DNA of 64,000 nucleotides from Puccinia triticina (taxonomy: Eukaryota; Basidiomycota; Pucciniomycetes; Pucciniales; Pucciniaceae), in assembly GCF_026914185.1 (NCBI RefSeq), contig NC_070566.1:6386001-6450000 (forward strand), read 5' to 3'. The notes under the pieces are model-generated. The model searched no databases. It was given only the letters and a program-made list of their open reading frames with translations, and was not told the DNA's origin. The translations under genes and the position numbers were made by a program. Positions 22,201 through 33,179 of this stretch are shown here, piece by piece; the stretch's first letter is position 1; every line of letters begins with the position of its first letter.

Positions 22201-24262
22201 CGATCTGCACCAGCTCATCCTCGAGTGGCATGACGACTTCCGCGTGGGAGAGACCGGCGACCAGCCGGTCGATCGCGCCGACGAGCGCGACCAAGTCCTG
22301 TCGGTTGTGGAGATTGCTGAGGAGCGGATGGAACTGGTCGATCCCAGAGACCTGGTGGTCGAGCAGTTGCGGCCGCTGGCCCGCGTCGACTGCGCCGACG
22401 AGCTGGCAGAGCAGACTGGCGGTGTCGATCAGTACCGGGGTGGTGATCGAGCGACGGCCGTTGATGAACACCTGTTGGCGGTCGGCATCGACGGCCAATT
22501 CGATCGGCCACAACGAGGAGGCGCGACTCTCGGCACACATCGTCGCGAATTTGAGCCATTCGATCCGGAGCCTCCGATGGTAGCCTTCGATCATCGGGGC
22601 GCCGGTCTGCTTGGAGATCTCCAGCGTGACCTGTGAGCCCACCACCGCACAGATCTTCTCCTCCAGCGTCTCATAGACGCTGTTATCGGTCTCGACTGGC
22701 TGCTGCTCATCTACTTCCAGCCCGGCCTCATAAGTCTCGAGGGCGTATTCCAGGTCGGAGGATGAGAAGTGGCCGGGGCGGAAGAGATGGTCGATGAAGA
22801 CTTCGGTGACGCTCGAGCTCGGGTCGTTGGCTAGCAGCTCGTCGAAATAGGACGAGTTCCATGGGGCCTTTCGATCGGGTGGTTGGATGGTCACCCAGCT
22901 GGTTCGAACGGTCTCCTGCCAGTTCCGGGTCTCGTGTAAGATGGTATATTGGAGAATGCCTTCGCCGCCGATGTCATCAGCCCAGACGGCCCAGAGGCCC
23001 CATGGACGTTGTTTGGATGGCGAGGTGGTAAAGCTGAGGGAGAGATCGACCTTGGAGATCTGAAAGTCGCGTAATTCGCCCATCTGCAATCGGCCGCTGT
23101 TCTGGGGATTCCAGTCGCAGGGACGTTCTTCGAGCAGGACCAAGTCTCTGAACTGATTCTCGGCCGTCAGTGAGAGTCCATAGGTCACAAAGCTGGGCGA
23201 GACGGTGGATGGGATGAAGATGATCAGGAATCCCTCGTAGGCTGGGTCGTCTCCCTGGTCGGAATAGATAAATCGTGCGAGGGCGCGTGGAGCGGCGGGA
23301 AGGAGAGAGTGCTGGGTGGTGGTTGAGTTGGATGGGACGAGCGAGAGTTCTTTGAGACAGAGGCCAGTGGTCAGACTCCATGCTTTGAGTTTCCGGTCGC
23401 GTGAGATGGTGAAGAGCCAGGCGTCCTCCCCGGAGGAGCCTGCGGTGAGATGGCTTGCGATGGAGATGGTTGAGGTGGGTGTTGCGATCCATTCGTGGGC
23501 TGATGAGCTGATAGTTTTGGAGGATGAGGACCAGCTGGTGGGCAGGAAGTTCCAGAGTGCTGATGATCGGTTGTAGGACAGGTTTGAGGTCTTCCAGCCG
23601 TAGCTTTCGTTTATTCCGACGAGCTTGCCCCAGCTGAGATGGGTGAGGATGCCGTCTGAGGATGAGATGATGAGGTTGTTGGCGTCGATGCCGTGGGTGA
23701 GGATGAGCTGGCGGTTGACGATCTCCTCTACCTCGTACTCGGTCAGCCAGTCCTCTTCGAAGAGTTCCGAGTAGAACAGTTTGGGGTAGCTGAATTTCAG
23801 CCGGTAGAGCGTGTAGTTCTCGGTTAGGATGAGGATGACGAGGATCTGCTCCTCTGCTTCGTCCGGCTCGCCCGGGTGTTCGTCGTCGTTTTGGGCGATG
23901 GTGATGAATGGGCTGGGGATGATCCTGTGGTGGAAGTGGAAGTGGATGGGCTGGTGGGATGGGCTGGCGTCGAGGGGCTCGAGGGGGTTGGTGCTGTTCT
24001 CCTCGGGGCTCTTCCTGGTGGGGCTGATCCATCGGAGCTCGAGGGTGAGGCCGTCGTTGATGACTGTTGTCTTGATCCATCCGCTGGTTGGGCTGGGTGG
24101 GAAGCAGCAGTTGGACTGTGAGGCATGGTTTGCTTGGAGGGTGCTGTTGGTGTCCGTAGTGAGTCTGCTGGTGTTGTTGCTCGTGGGTATCTGGTATTCG
24201 ATCGCTGCCTCGAAGCGCGGCCTGAGGCTGTCGAGGTAGCTCGTCGTTGTGGTCAGGCTCAT
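19273..24262 (-). CDS. NUP120: Nucleoporin Nup160/Nup120-type, nuclear pore Y-complex
   Basis: Five exons on the minus strand: 24,262-21,292, 21,217-20,914, 20,835-20,630, 20,559-19,658 and 19,578-19,273. All junctions keep frame and use GT-AG introns of 74-79 nt, giving 1,562 codons. The start chosen is the first ATG (MSLTTTTSYLDSLRPRFEAA); the frame is open further upstream but without a better start. The N-terminal part (roughly residues 1-520) looks like a beta-propeller, with a WD-like strand WLFTISRDRKLKAWSLTTGL typical of Nup160 proteins. The rest is alpha-helical and ends YSQLNQIFG. Proteins of this family are structural members of the outer-ring Y-complex of the nuclear pore, with lengths near 1,040 (yeast) to 1,440 (human); this one is on the long side. 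GC-rich codons set it apart from the AT-rich repeats around it. No frameshift or stop is seen. The exact family name rests on recall of the propeller pattern. Confidence 0.82.
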
Positions 24263-25512
24263 CGTGTGTTGGGCGATCGCTCGCTGGTCAACTGCTCGCG
24301 TTGAGTAGAAAATATTCCAGCCATCGCCCCCCGTGACTTCGGGGCACGGCCACCCCCCGGAGGCTCCCTCCGAACTCAATAAGGCGGGAAAATTGCCCTA
24401 CCCTGAACAAATGGTAGGAACCCAAGTTACATTTTGGACCTTTTCCACTTTTCCTTCTGTAGAAGCTCCCAACCCTGAAAAGCTGCCAGAAACTGGTGTT
24501 TATAGCCCAGCGGTTTCCTGCTTCTTCCTGAGAGAAAATAGGGGTTTTCACAATAAGGAAACCCAGGAAGGAGTTCAACCGCTTGGAAGTATCACTAGGA
24601 GGTTGCTTGAGGTAATTACTTGCTTAAATTGTGGGCTAAGTTTTAAGCAAGTGAGTATTTTGTGCTGTAGGGAAGCAAGCATCTACATATAACTAAAGAA
24701 ATAGCCTCTGGGGACCAAAAAAACCTGTACAATTATCTGGCATGCAAGTAACGCCAGCATCAGTATGCATGTAACACTGGTGTCAATGGTCTTTTATTTA
24801 ACAAGTCTGTTCAAGTAGCTTTGGGTGATTTGGGGTGAGTCCCATTCCCCTTGGGCCCTTTCACACCCCCTGGCATGGAACCTCAAATTTGGGGGCAATG
24901 CCCTTGTTCTTTATATTGTGAACCACCCAGATAGGGGGAATCACAATTGAAATTAACAAAACTTTAGGATACATTTTAAGGTATTTATGAACCTTTTTTT
25001 ATAAAAATTGATAAATTGAACTGCTTGATCAGTCTGACTTGCTGCTGTGCATCTTATAACCAAAATTTCAAAATCTTGTGCATAAATGCCTTAATTAATT
25101 CAGCTCCAAAGTCTGGTAAAATTCAATTGTGGGCCCCCCTAATATTTAGCACAACTGCATCTGAGAAAAAGCTGGTATTGCTGCAGAGAAGCGCAACTAA
25201 GTATAACAGAATGCACTTTTATCTACTGATTTTGTGCTTTTGCGCGCTGCGCAGCTTCTGAGCTCACAAAGCGGACGGGCTTTTGGGCGCTCCACAATAG
25301 TGAAGTCTTGGACCTGGCTCTGCTTCAGATTAGTCCTATGCAGTGTGCTTGTGGGACTGAATATGCCAAAGCTTTTTCTCCATCTGTCACTGGCCGCTAT
25401 GGGACTCTGTCCGTCCTAGGTGGAGGCAGTAAGGTGAGGGGAATGGGTGCTGTTTAGACTGCCATCAGGGTTGGTCCAGATGATCAGAGAATAGTGTATA
25501 AAAACAAACAGG
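24263..25512. other. Intergenic, no gene seen
   Basis: The first 100-200 bases must hold the nucleoporin promoter; no motif is recognised. The plus-strand frame at 24,333-24,692 (119 codons) has no domain. 24,720-25,500 is AT-rich with GCATGCAAGTAACGCCAG and GCATGTAACACTGG as a loose duplicate (24,740 and 24,765). Confidence 0.45.
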
Positions 25513-25714
25513 GTCTTGAGTAGAGATGGCCAAACGGGTCCGGGTACTCGCAACGGGTGCGGGTACTTGCTGTGAATTTCTCCAATTTTGGACACGGCCC
25601 GGACCCGGACACGGCACCCGCCGACGGGTACCGGCGGTACTTCAGGCGGGTACCGCGGGTACTGCACTGGTGACCGATCGAGTGGGGTATGTACACACCC
25701 CTCTCGATGACCGC

Positions 25715-25804
25715 TGTAAGACTCAAAAGTGTTCCTGAGAACCTTTTGCTGAATGGAGAAGGGGATGATGGAGGTGCAAACTCTGCCCTTCTATACTATC
25801 AGAT

Positions 25805-25836
<32 letters not shown>

Positions 25837-26642
25837 TTAATGAAGTGATAGGGTTGGTTGGTCCAAGATGAGCTTGTTGATGACACTGAATAATTTGTTG
25901 TTTATTGTTAATGTAAGGGTTGTTATGTATGTAGGTTGTTAAGTATATATAAGGCTGTAACTGTAAATGTTGGGGTGACTGTGATTGGTGAGTAATGAAC
26001 TGAGGAGCTGACAACTGGGGAGGAGAGAGCTCCTTATATAGACAAAAGTGGAGCCCCAGAGGGCTTGTGGGTTAGGGTTTCAACTAATCTAGACAACAGT
26101 GTGAGGGATTTTAGCTGGTGGGAGTAGATACAAATGATGTCATACTGTGTCAGGGGTACATAAATGATGTCATAAGAATGCAGTAGGGCCGCATGAAGGC
26201 TGCGTAAAGTGACAGTAGACTGCATGAGTTGACAGGTGGATGCAGGGGGTGCATAAATGAATTCTGAGGCTGCAGAGTCAGTGTGTGATGACATCATAAT
26301 ATGGAAATAGAAGAGTACTTGATAATATGTAATGACTGTAGTCTGATGGGGAGATGTATGTTTGTATCCGGTGATGTGTATAAGCATAATACTGTGATCC
26401 TTGACTTGAGGCTGGTGACAGGCTGGTGACTGGGTATGTTGAACGTGTGATGGGTGTCCAGTGTCCAAAGAAGTGTAGGTTCCAATCCAGCGGGGTTCAG
26501 GTGATGCTTCCAGTGGTGACTAGGGGTAAAATTGGCCGTAGAATCCATTTATGAGGTCTGTTTGATGTTATCTTGAGGCGTATTGTGAGTAAATATCTGT
26601 ATGAGAAAAAACTTTTGATTTTTCACTTTTCCGTCTACCACA
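25715..26642. mobile_element. Solo LTR (about 928 bp), second copy
   Basis: Same family as 8917-9818: the first 15 bases are TGTAAGACTCAAAAG, the last block is CTACCACA, and there are long shared stretches such as GAATGGAGAAGGGGATGA and CCACCAAGGTAAGCTTGG. CCGC flanks both sides (25,711-25,714 and 26,643-26,646), extendable to ACCGC. It sits at the left edge of the hairpin array inside the hAT element, so it inserted later than that element. Confidence 0.85.
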
Positions 26643-26646
26643 CCGC

Positions 26647-27120
26647 ACATTGAGCGGGGTGCACATCCCACTTGATGACCGGCCATTGAGTGGGATGCGC
26701 ACTCAACCCAATGACCGGCCATCAAGTGGGGGTGTAGGCCGGTCATCAAGCAGAGTACACACCCCGCTCAGTGGCCGGCCATCGTGATCACCCCACTTGA
26801 TGTCCGGTCATCGCGTGGGATGTGGAGGTGTGTACTCCGCTCAACAATGGCCGGTCATTGAGGGTGTGTACTCCACTCAATGACCGCTCATTGAGCAGGG
26901 TGTGTACTCGGTGACCGGTCAATGGTCATTGAGTGTGCATCCCACTCAATGGCTGGTCATGGAGTGCACCGGCCATTGATTGAGATGTGTATCCCGCTTG
27001 ATGTCCGGTCATCAAGCGGGGAGTGTACTCCGCTTGATGTCCGGTCATCAAGCGGGGCGTGTACTCCGCTTGATGTCCGGTCATCAAGCGGGGTGTGTAC
27101 CCCACTCAATGGCCGGCCAT
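26647..27120. repeat. Hairpin minisatellite, CGCTTGATGTCCGGTCATCAAGCG-type unit
   Basis: Tandem imperfect palindromes. The most regular part (26,990-27,090) has a 36-bp period in which TTGATGTCCGGTCATCAA is a near-perfect hairpin. The flanking parts have diverged units with GACCGGCCATTGAG and TCAATGACCGG. Units without stops give repetitive ORFs (RLMSGHQAG on plus), which I do not regard as proteins. Confidence 0.85.
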
Positions 27121-27518
27121 CCACTGCTGACATTGGCGGGTACCTGTTTGGTACCCAGGTACCCGGTGATTTTCCAGCCCAAATTGCATACCCGGACCCA
27201 TACACGGCACCTGCGGACGGGTACTCAAAGGGCAGTGGCGGGTACCCGCCAACGGGTGCCGGGTACCGCCAAACCGGTACCCACTGGCCATCTCTAGTCT
27301 TGAGACTTGTTGGTGGTGTTGAGGGTTTGGAGAAGAGGATCTTCAAGGTTGCGAAGCTCAGAAAAACATGAGTGGATCAGAGGAATCAATCATTGGAACA
27401 GACAACAATAGCCAAAATAAATATGAATCAAGATATCAGGGCCCAAAAATCAGAATTTCAACAAAATGATGGCTACTATATGGTTCAGAGCAGATCCCAT
27501 GCCTCCCCATTGTTGGAG

Positions 27519-30067
27519 TACACGGCAGTTGCACGGATTAAGGTTTTGCCCGTCAAAACTGCCGTCAAAGACAAAACACCCGCCTGATTGACCACCCACC
27601 TGTTGGCCTCCGGTCAGCCGGCAAAATGACCACCAAACTACCAACCAACCCGCCGGATTTTGCAATCAGGTAAGTAACCCGTAACTTTACCCCAGTCAAA
27701 TGGCCAACAAAAATAACTGACCAACAATCTGCCACCGGCCACAGCGTCAACATGCAGTCAACATTCACTAACGGCCTGCAGATCGGCAACAATGGGCAAC
27801 CAACACCTCGACAACTCCTCCCGTTCGCTATGTAACCCAAAAAAAAGGGCAGAGGGGGCCAAGACAAAGTCCGCCCATCAGAGGGACACGTCACCCTCGG
27901 CCCTCACCCATCCACCCGCCTCATTTTTTCTAAGTCCGCTCATCGGATTACCGCCACCCTCCATCTCCCCCACCCTCACCAACCCACATACATGTCCCTC
28001 TGCACCTGCCTCCTCCTTGCCCGGCCCACACCCCATCCACAGCACGCCCACCTCCAAATCGCATCCTCCATCGAGCTCCGCACCTCGCTCGGCTCCATCC
28101 TTGGCACCATCACCGTCCAGGTTGGTACTTCAAACTAGAACCCATCCTATCGAGATCTGGCCCTGCAGGACCCTGGGAACTGTTTCGACGGCAGCATCAA
28201 TCTTCCGAAGGGCAGAGCAAGGATCTTGATGACAATGATCAAAGCAAGATCTATCTGCTCCGGACCACCCGCCATCCCTCAACGATTCACCTGGATCTCC
28301 AATCAACTATCTTGAAATTGCACACACCAGGGGAGATATGTTCCCACTCCCCAGGGAGTGCCAGAGCTGAATTTGATGTGAGTTTTGGTCGGATGTGAGC
28401 CTGATGTGCATCAGTAACTCATCCCTAAATGAATTGAAGTGGATGCAGAAGTGAGTCAAAAGTCAGTCGAAATTGATTTGGGAGTCAACACAATGTTGTG
28501 TAGAATTCTTTTGTTTTCTAGGTACAACTAGAGGAAAAAATATGATGAAATGATATTTCACCCAAGTCCAACTCATCAATTGCTCCTGTTTAATGATGTC
28601 AAATGATAGGAAAGCAAAATTGCCATTCTTGAATGTAATTCCTGTAAAAAAAATGAGTTTCTTGTAATTCACATTACATGCCCTCATATAAAAAATTAAA
28701 GTAAAAGTCAACTTGGTATTATTGGGTTTAGAATTTTGGAATGTGGTTATGTTGCAGTAAAATTAGTAAAACTCATTTTCTTGGAAATGCTGTAATTAAT
28801 TTGAATTTCGTGAAAAAAATGGTGATAAACTATTGTAATTGGGGTGAAAGTCTGAGGTAAGTCAAGGTTGGATTGCAGTGCCACCCCAGTTTGGTCACAT
28901 ATCCTGGCCTCTTCACAAAAATGATTGTTTTTTTTTTTTTTTTTTTTTGCTTTTAAAAATCCACATGTGCACATGCAAGTGAACGTTTTTGCACTTTGCT
29001 AATAGTCACCCTAGTGTACGCGCGTACATTGAGGTGGAAATATCACAGGATAGGCCTTTCACAGCCACATGAAAAGTAAAAACTTTGTGTTGGGACACCA
29101 ATTGTCCCCCTGATGTACGCGAGTACATGAGGGGGACAATATGACATACTGCGCCTTTCACATCACCATGAAAAGGACACACTGGTCATGGAGCCAAGAA
29201 AGGCATATATTTTGGATGAGTTCTGGATGAATTCCAGATGAGTTCTGGATTATTCCTTGGCAAGTTATGGTTTATTTCAGGATGATTTCCAACTGATTTC
29301 AAGCTGACTTCCAGTCTTGTTCATACCTATTCAATATTTCTTTACCAAAGGCCTCCAGCACAGTTATGGAAAAAAATTACGGTAAGGCACTCCCTGGGGA
29401 GTGGGAAAATATCTCCCCTGGTGACAGTATGGGCCCGATCCAGCGGCGGCTGATATGACGGCGCTTCTCAACAGAGAATCTGCTCTCTCAATCTAGCAAC
29501 ATGGCCCCCTGCTCTCTCACTCTAGTATGGCCCCCAATACTTCACCATTCTCTCATCTCATCTTTTTCCCTTCTCTAGCCAGCCTTAAAAGCAGAACAAA
29601 CAAACAAAAAAAGAGATAAAAAAAAACTTTAAAATTCAATAAAAACAAAAAAAAAGTGCCCAGGTGGCCGTAAAACCAAAGTGAGTGTGTCTTGTGAGTT
29701 GACCCAAGTATGTCTGCCAAAAGGGATCGGAGAGCTGTGAGCAGCAGTGGATCTGGAAGTGAGCGTGGTTTTGGGCTTGGGGTGATGTGATCAGCCGGCA
29801 ATTGTGGTCAAACAGTGAGCAAACGGCTGTGATCAATTTTGTAGGGGGGCTCGGGTTCAACGGCAAATTGCCGCTGGGGTTGAGCCACCCTTACTTTTGC
29901 CAGCCGCTTGCCCAATTGCGAATTGGCGGGGGTGCCGCCAAGTTCGGCGGTCCGCTGGACGGTTGACCGGAGGCCGGCATCTGAACGGTCAAGAATGGCT
30001 GGGGCGCGTCCGTCAAATTGACGACCAAACTTTGGGCGCTTCGGCGGCGATGTGCAACTGCCGTGTA
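27519..30067. mobile_element. Inverted-repeat element (16-bp perfect ends), with a CACTA-like element nested inside
   Basis: TACACGGCAGTTGCAC occurs at 27,519-27,534 and as its exact reverse complement at 30,052-30,067. Just inside both ends lie blocks rich in CCAACC/GGTTGACC pairs. No target duplication is visible, so the boundaries are inferred from the perfect ends alone. Plus-strand frames around 27,790-28,230 are Pro/Ser/Thr-rich without a domain. Confidence 0.5.
28325..29423. mobile_element. CACTA-like non-autonomous element, copy 1, TSD ACA
   Basis: The ends are CACCAGGGGAGATATGTTCC and its reverse complement, continuing as about 38 bp of inverted repeat through CACTCCCCAGGGAGTGCC, flanked by ACA on both sides (28,322-28,324 and 29,424-29,426). 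A second member of the family lies at 62,083-63,193 with flanks TTT. CACCA...TGGTG ends with a 3-bp duplication fit the CACTA superfamily. An internal palindrome TGTACGCGCGTACA lies at 29,015-29,028, 690 bp from the left end. There is a long T-run at 28,928-28,948. No coding capacity. Confidence 0.82.
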
Positions 30068-30405
30068 CGTGCAGAAATTCAAACTCTGGGGTGACATCTT
30101 GTGGGCCATGTAATCATACACCCATGTGCACTACATATATACATGAGAAACAAAAGACAAAACAAAAGACAAAACAAAAGACAAAACAAAACACCATGAC
30201 ATAAGGAGAAAGAAAGTGGTGCAGCAGACGTGCATTTTGTTATGGTGTTGTTTCTCATTATTAGCATATGAATCTAGGATATGTTTATAGTGTGTTTGTT
30301 GTTTCTCTAAAAGACTCCTCCCTGTGGTGCCAGTGAACTCTCTTTTTCCCCACTCTCTTTTGCTTCTCTTCACCGGCATCCCAGAGCATATTAAGACATT
30401 TCAGA
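30068..30405. other. No gene seen
   Basis: Holds a short tandem AAACAAAAGAC repeat (about 30,150-30,190). It leads into the LINE gag fragment. Confidence 0.4.
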
Positions 30406-31083
30406 GTGTTTCCGAGCAAAGTGGATGATAATCCTTCTGACCCAAGGTGGCCACACTGTCTTCCCACCCTATTACAGCAAAATTTATTGCAGGCAATATC
30501 TCATACCCAGGTCTGTTCCTCCTTGCCTGAAGATGCTGACTTAACTAAGTTCCTCTATTGCAGGGATGTAGGTTTTAACTCATTCCGTCTAAAGACAACA
30601 GCCTGTTTTTCAAGTTTTTTCATTTATAGGTTGCAATGGAATCAAAGTCAACCATCCGGTAACTTTCCTCCTGTGGAACCTAAAGACATTGCACTCAAGA
30701 TAGAACAAACTGGCCTCTTCCTCCAAAATGAAATGTATCAAGGAGCTCATTACGCACGATTGATACCACAATGTTTCCAATGCTGGCGGATGGGACACAC
30801 AGCAAAGTGGTGCAAAAACAACCCACAATGCAGCAAATGCCATGGAAACCACGACTCAACCAAGTGTAAATTTTCTGCTCCGACTGCACAAACTTGCTGC
30901 GTCTGTATCTTGCAAGAACAGATCACCTCCAACAAGACAGTTAACCGACTAGATGAAAAGTTTGCTCATTTGCCCAACAATGGTGCACAATCTCCAAATT
31001 CACAAGAGACCTTGATGGAACACATGATGATAGCACCTTTTTTCCCACTTCTCTTCCTCCTTCAATTCCTTAATCTAAGCTAG
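30406..31083 (+). pseudogene. LINE (non-LTR retrotransposon) gag-like fragment with zinc knuckles
   Basis: An open frame of 225 codons. In the middle it contains RLIPQCFQCWRMGHTAKWCK, a CX2CX4HX4C zinc knuckle, followed by QCSKCHGNHDSTKC (a second knuckle) and CCVC. This arrangement of knuckles is typical of the first ORF of non-LTR retrotransposons, which binds RNA. The first part (to about residue 75) does not look like gag, so the fragment is probably 5'-truncated or includes unspliced sequence. No reverse transcriptase follows: the frame ends at 31,083 and the next sequence is a TA microsatellite. Confidence 0.6.
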
Positions 31084-31117
31084 TTTAACCTCAAGTTATA
31101 AATGATACAGGCACTCT

Positions 31118-31154
<37 letters not shown>
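31118..31154. repeat. TA microsatellite
   Basis: An uninterrupted run of about 18 TA dinucleotides just after the LINE fragment. Confidence 0.95.
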
Positions 31155-31158
<4 letters not shown>

Positions 31159-31339
31159 TAGCCCGTAGATGCTTTTTTAATTCCAAACGGAGGGTATACA
31201 CTATAGTACGCAATGTCAAGTCAAATCTGCACTTCAAAAAAAAAAAAAAACCCGTCTTGCACTCCCAATTCATTAAAGCACATAAGCTATGCTGTTGCAC
31301 TGCATGGGCGTACAAACCTTGTATCAATGTCATTTAACG

Positions 31340-32340
31340 CTATAGGAATTCCGCTTTGCATTGGGCACTGCTCCTGACTGCAAAACCATTTTAGCATTGT
31401 CTCCCGTTATCTTATTTTCCTCAAGACACAATTTTGCCTTAGTTGAGAATAGATCAGAAAAAAAACACAATTTGTGTTTCTCCAGACCCATGAAAGTAAA
31501 CTAATCGCGGTGGTTGTGCTTGGTATATGTGACATACCAAAGCAAAGAAGCAAGCGTGAGGCAGAGGGATTAAAGGAGCGAAATCATTCAACAAAGCGTG
31601 AATGTACATGAGGATTTGATTGGGTGACGGAACAACAAGCTGGTCAACAATCTCCACACCCAGTCGGAGTACTACAGCCACGGTTCATAGATGGACACGT
31701 ATTTGGAGGAGTCCACCCGTACGCAGCTCTTCTGGCCGCCAAATTGCCAGTGTTGGCTTGTGTTTTTCCATTGACTATCTGGGTCAAGAAAAAGCCCAGA
31801 GATACTCTTCAGCCCATAAGAGCACTCAGTAGTCCCGGAAGGGGATGCACTTACGGAACTCAAGCAGATCAAGGCTGAAACCAAAGTCACCAATAGAAAT
31901 CGCAAGAACAAAAGCATTCTGGGAGCTTTTAGAGTTTTTATTAGAGGTCAGCATTGTATAATCCACAAATAAGCGGTGAGCCAGTGTAACAATCCACCAA
32001 AGGCTCACTTACTGAGTCAAAGTTTGATAATGGAGTCCGGAGGCAAAATTTAGCGAGTCTAGCAGCTGTTGATATGTACGTGGTTGGAATGCAAGAGGAT
32101 GAGAATTAAATGGCGGGGAAGATGTTCAACGGTCTTGACACAATTTTTTATCCCAGCTGTTTCCCTGTCATGGTCTTGTCATTCTCTGGCAATTCCTTTG
32201 CTGAACTCACATGCCAGGGCTTGAAAAATTCCTCAGCTGGTGAGCGATGTGACATGGATGAATCCAATCATACTCTCTATTTTCCAAGATCATCGTTGGA
32301 TGTAAAACCGACAGATATGCAAAAAATGAAAGCTATTTCA
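31340..32340 (-). repeat. Dispersed repeat R2, copy 3 (inverted)
   Basis: Reverse complement of the sequence at about 2195-3290. On the minus strand it reads VTLAHRLFVDYTML, then GDFGFSLDLLEFRKCIPF (32,008-31,826) and KNTSQHWQFGGQKSCVRVDS (about 31,800-31,700), matching copy 1 closely. The part next to the GAAAATAAGA block lacks the MITE found at 3094. The frame breaks between the peptide blocks, so no intact protein is encoded in this copy either. Confidence 0.75.
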
Positions 32341-32457
32341 CGTAGGGCCGAAATCAGCAAGACCAAAATAAAGTTTATCCCACGGTCCCAGCCAATTTGG
32401 CTGGGAAGGCTTGCTGATTTATAACATCAGCAGGGTTAAAAAATCCCTACTTGAACC
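32335..32457. mobile_element. Short MITE, second copy
   Basis: Near-identical to 3094-3216 over its length, including the palindrome CCCAGCCAATTTGGCTGGG and the right end CCCTACTTGAACC. On the left, GATTTCATTT-like host sequence runs into TTCACGTAGGG, so the first bases have diverged. It splits the R1 block that is continuous at about 1310-1370. Confidence 0.7.
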
Positions 32458-33160
32458 TTCTTATTCTTGTTGCTTGGTTGAAGAAATCATTTGCACCTTC
32501 TTGATTGAGTTCTTGAGGTGGGCCACCTCTGCGGCGCTTTCGAGGATGCCGAACCAGGTGATCTGGTTGGACAGTAGGGCCAATGAGACGGTGAGCCCTG
32601 ATGACTCTATTAGCCCTTCTTTGGTCTCTGATCCAATGTGCTTCCCTGCAACGGCACTCCTACTGTGTGGGTTGCTTTGAGCTCCGGCTTGTTAACCACT
32701 TGAAAGGGTTGGATGAATCTCGGGCCTCCGCCGGTCTCCCGGAGTGGCATCATCATCATCATCTTTGATGTTTATCATGTGATCTCAACCAATGATCTTG
32801 TCAGCCATCATTCCCGGCTTCTCCGGGTTCTCTTTGATTTCGGCACGACCAGTACGTGTTGAAACTCAGACTTTTCCGTGGAAACCAAAAGAGCAAAAAA
32901 GGGAGTGAGCTCTGTGGTTTGAGAGAGGGAAGGGCAGTGAGGATGAATCTCTCACCGGATGCGGCTCAGTTTGGGGTGTGGAAAAAGATGGAGGAGAACC
33001 AATGGTTTGATTCACATGTAACTAGCACGGTATAAGTAGACTATGTACATGTGGTCAAACTGTGGTTGAGAGACAATAGGGTTATGAATAAAAACTGCAC
33101 CATAATGAATAAAACAAACACAAGAAGACAAGTTACACTTGGAGAGTTGATAAGCCAATA
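32458..33160. repeat. Repeat fragments, no intact gene
   Basis: 32,460-32,500 continues the R1 block in reverse (matching 1310-1345). 32,520-32,690 is open on the minus strand and reads LSNQITWFGILESAAEVAHL, which looks protein-like but is not recognised. 32,695-32,860 is the reverse copy of 3760-3920. 32,860-33,160 has no recognisable feature. Confidence 0.45.
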
Positions 33161-33179
33161 GTGTCAGGGTTCATGACTA

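Larger units (their letters stand above)
25521..27296. mobile_element. hAT-type non-autonomous element with 8-bp TSD GTCTTGAG
   Basis: The left end is TAGAGATGGCCAAACGGG and the right end CACTGGCCATCTCTA, giving an 11-bp inverted repeat. GTCTTGAG is present exactly on both sides (25,513-25,520 and 27,297-27,304). Both subterminal regions are rich in GGGTACCCG-type palindromes. The interior holds a solo LTR (25,715-26,642) and a hairpin minisatellite (26,647-27,120). An 8-bp duplication with TAGAGATG-like ends is characteristic of hAT elements; the decayed hAT transposase at 57.6-59.9 kb is a possible source family. A related element is at 50,480-51,406. Confidence 0.88.

Noticed and set aside
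21692..22636. Plus-strand ORF of 314 codons and minus-strand ORF of 367 codons at 22,977-24,080
   Set aside because: Both lie over the GC-rich first exon of the nucleoporin gene in other frames. Their composition is biased and shows no domain.
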